Shown: positions 6,083 through 6,598 of the stretch, piece by piece
How positions within the stretch are numbered: the first letter of the stretch is position 1
How the letters are laid out: every line of letters starts with the position of its first letter
Origin: an uncultured Clostridia bacterium
Lineage (GTDB): Bacteria > Bacillota > Clostridia > Lachnospirales > CAMVHY01
Direction of reading: 5' to 3'
Assembly: GCA_947167415.1 (NCBI GenBank)
Contig: CAMVHY010000081.1
Span: 1-6,598, forward strand
DNA: 6,598 nucleotides
Notes under the pieces: model-generated
Databases searched by the model: none
Told to the model about the DNA's origin: nothing
Seen by the model: the letters and a program-made list of their open reading frames with translations, nothing else
Translations under genes and position numbers: made by a program

Positions 6083-6111
6083 ATTATACTATATTCATAA
6101 ATCATTTTCAA
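6083..6111 (-). promoter_or_regulatory. promoter of the 539-residue unknown gene
   Basis: On the minus strand TTGAAA (6111-6106), a 17-base spacer and TATAAT (6088-6083) match the form of the rubredoxin promoter exactly. The leader to the ATG at 6034 would be about 40 bases. It lies between the terminator of the second copy and this gene, so the two paralogues need not be co-transcribed. Confidence 0.8.
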
Positions 6112-6150
6112 AAATAATATTTTTATCAAAAAAACATATCTCGCAAAAAA

Positions 6151-6183
6151 ATTGGTTTTGGGTTCGCAAGAAGTTTTGTCTGA
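6151..6183 (+). pseudogene. duplicated 3' tail of fprA (ten codons plus stop)
   Basis: In the fprA frame this reads IGFGFARSFV then TGA, against FGFEFAKSFA-type codons at 4300-4332. Twenty-nine of 33 bases match, and all four differences change an amino acid, as expected for sequence no longer under coding constraint. No start or body of a gene precedes it. It is a passenger fragment of the duplication, not a gene. Confidence 0.9.
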
Positions 6184-6189
6184 TAAAAA

Positions 6190-6228
6190 TTAAAATAAAA
6201 AAAGAAAAGAGTGACTAAAACTCACTCT
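6190..6228 (-). terminator. terminator of the second unknown gene (copy of the fprA terminator)
   Basis: The stem AGAGTGA (6208-6214) with TCACTCT (6222-6228) is kept. On the minus strand it runs into TTTTCTTTTTTTATTTT, so it should end the paralogue's transcript. On the plus strand the T-run of copy 1 has become CCTTTGTCG, so it is a poor plus-strand terminator. That direction has nothing left to stop here. Confidence 0.75.
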
Positions 6229-6263
6229 CCTTTGTCGTATAGAATTATAAATTTAATTATTTA

Positions 6264-6598
6264 TTACGTATGGATTTCATTCAGCGAATTTTCTGATTCG
6301 GGAAGGTTATTAAAACAATCTTTAACTTGTTTTCGCCAAAACACATCAAAAGAAATTTTATTTTCAGCTTCCCATTTTGTCTTTGATTTTTTAATATCAT
6401 ACACAGCATTATATACCCTATCATTTTCTATTTTTTTACAAATTTTTATTAACGAACGGAAAGATTTATGCATCGGAACTAAAAGAATGAGTGAAAAAAG
6501 TCTAAGCCAGACAATTGGAATTATAATGAAACTGAGTGCCATCAAAGAAATGCACACAAGATAAATAGATAATATCAAAATAAGATTTTTAATATTAG
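6264..6598 (-). CDS. paralogue of the 539-residue unknown protein, C-terminal 110 residues, partial
   Basis: The frame is open to the right edge, so the gene's start lies outside the window. The visible residues begin NIKNLILILSIYLVCISL and align without gaps to residues 430-539 of copy 1, with about 71 of 110 identical by hand count. The first membrane helix is kept. The second is shorter and more polar: IVWLRLFSLILLVPM is followed by HKSFRSLIK where copy 1 has a fully hydrophobic stretch. The tail is highly similar, including FWRKQVKDCFN and the final LPESENSLNEIHT, and the stop codon position is the same. No frameshift or internal stop is seen in this part, so the gene may be intact. It ends at its own hairpin and is followed by the promoter of copy 1. 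Its function is unknown, like its partner's. Confidence 0.85.
   Translation of the reverse strand, partial: NIKNLILILSIYLVCISLMALSFIIIPIVWLRLFSLILLVPMHKSFRSLIKICKKIENDRVYNAVYDIKKSKTKWEAENKISFDVFWRKQVKDCFNNLPESENSLNEIHT

Larger units (their letters stand above)
6143..6598. repeat. direct repeat, copy 2, off right edge
   Basis: Similarity to 4291-4749 starts near 6143 (GCAAAAA is present at both joints) and continues to the window end. It includes ten codons and the stop of fprA, the hairpin, and the end of a second unknown gene. Left of 6143 there is no fprA sequence, so this is a breakpoint where the passenger tail meets the upstream region of copy 1. Confidence 0.92.

Noticed and set aside
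4291..6598. Insertion sequence or transposon as the cause of the repeat
   Set aside because: No transposase, terminal inverted repeats or target-site copies are visible. The repeat contains only the fprA tail, terminator and the unknown gene.

Overview
The window is very AT-rich DNA with strong Shine-Dalgarno sites (GGGAGG, AGGAGG), sigma-70/SigA-type promoters with 16-18 base spacers, and short hairpin-plus-T-tract terminators. It carries a peptidoglycan-synthesis gene and a rubredoxin/flavo-diiron operon. Together these suggest a low-GC anaerobic or microaerophilic bacterium that makes a cell wall, most likely a Bacillota lineage. That placement is inference; no marker here fixes the genus.

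Layout, left to right. Bases 1-329 hold no complete gene. At the left edge is a short minus-strand frame resembling a piece of 4-alpha-glucanotransferase (tentative), and a strong terminator-like hairpin lies just before murA. MurA (330-1583, +) has all the main catalytic residues. It converges on a small minus-strand gene (1645-1899) for a one-helix membrane protein with an extremely cysteine-rich tail; the two share a bidirectional terminator. The space to 2186 holds candidate promoters and three dyads. A GNAT acetyltransferase of the COG3981 type follows (2187-2795, -). It is divergent from a two-gene operon with a near-consensus promoter: rubredoxin (2942-3100) and the flavo-diiron protein FprA (3127-4332). 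Rubredoxin is the expected electron donor for FprA, and the pair would reduce O2 (or NO) in the cytoplasm.

Downstream of fprA the window becomes unusual. A 539-residue protein of no family I recognise (4415-6034, -) has a large soluble N-terminal part, a likely coiled coil, a C-terminal pair of membrane helices and a short polar tail. After its promoter comes a second copy of the last ten codons and stop of fprA, then the fprA terminator, then the 3' end of a paralogue of the same gene, cut by the window edge. The simplest reading is a tandem segmental duplication of about 1.85 kb that carried the fprA tail along as a passenger. The copies have since diverged: about two thirds of residues are identical over the 110 visible, with a strongly altered patch at the second membrane helix.

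murA, the GNAT gene and the Cys-rich gene look like independent single-gene units. Only rubredoxin and fprA form a clear functional pair. No tRNA, rRNA, CRISPR array or insertion sequence was seen.
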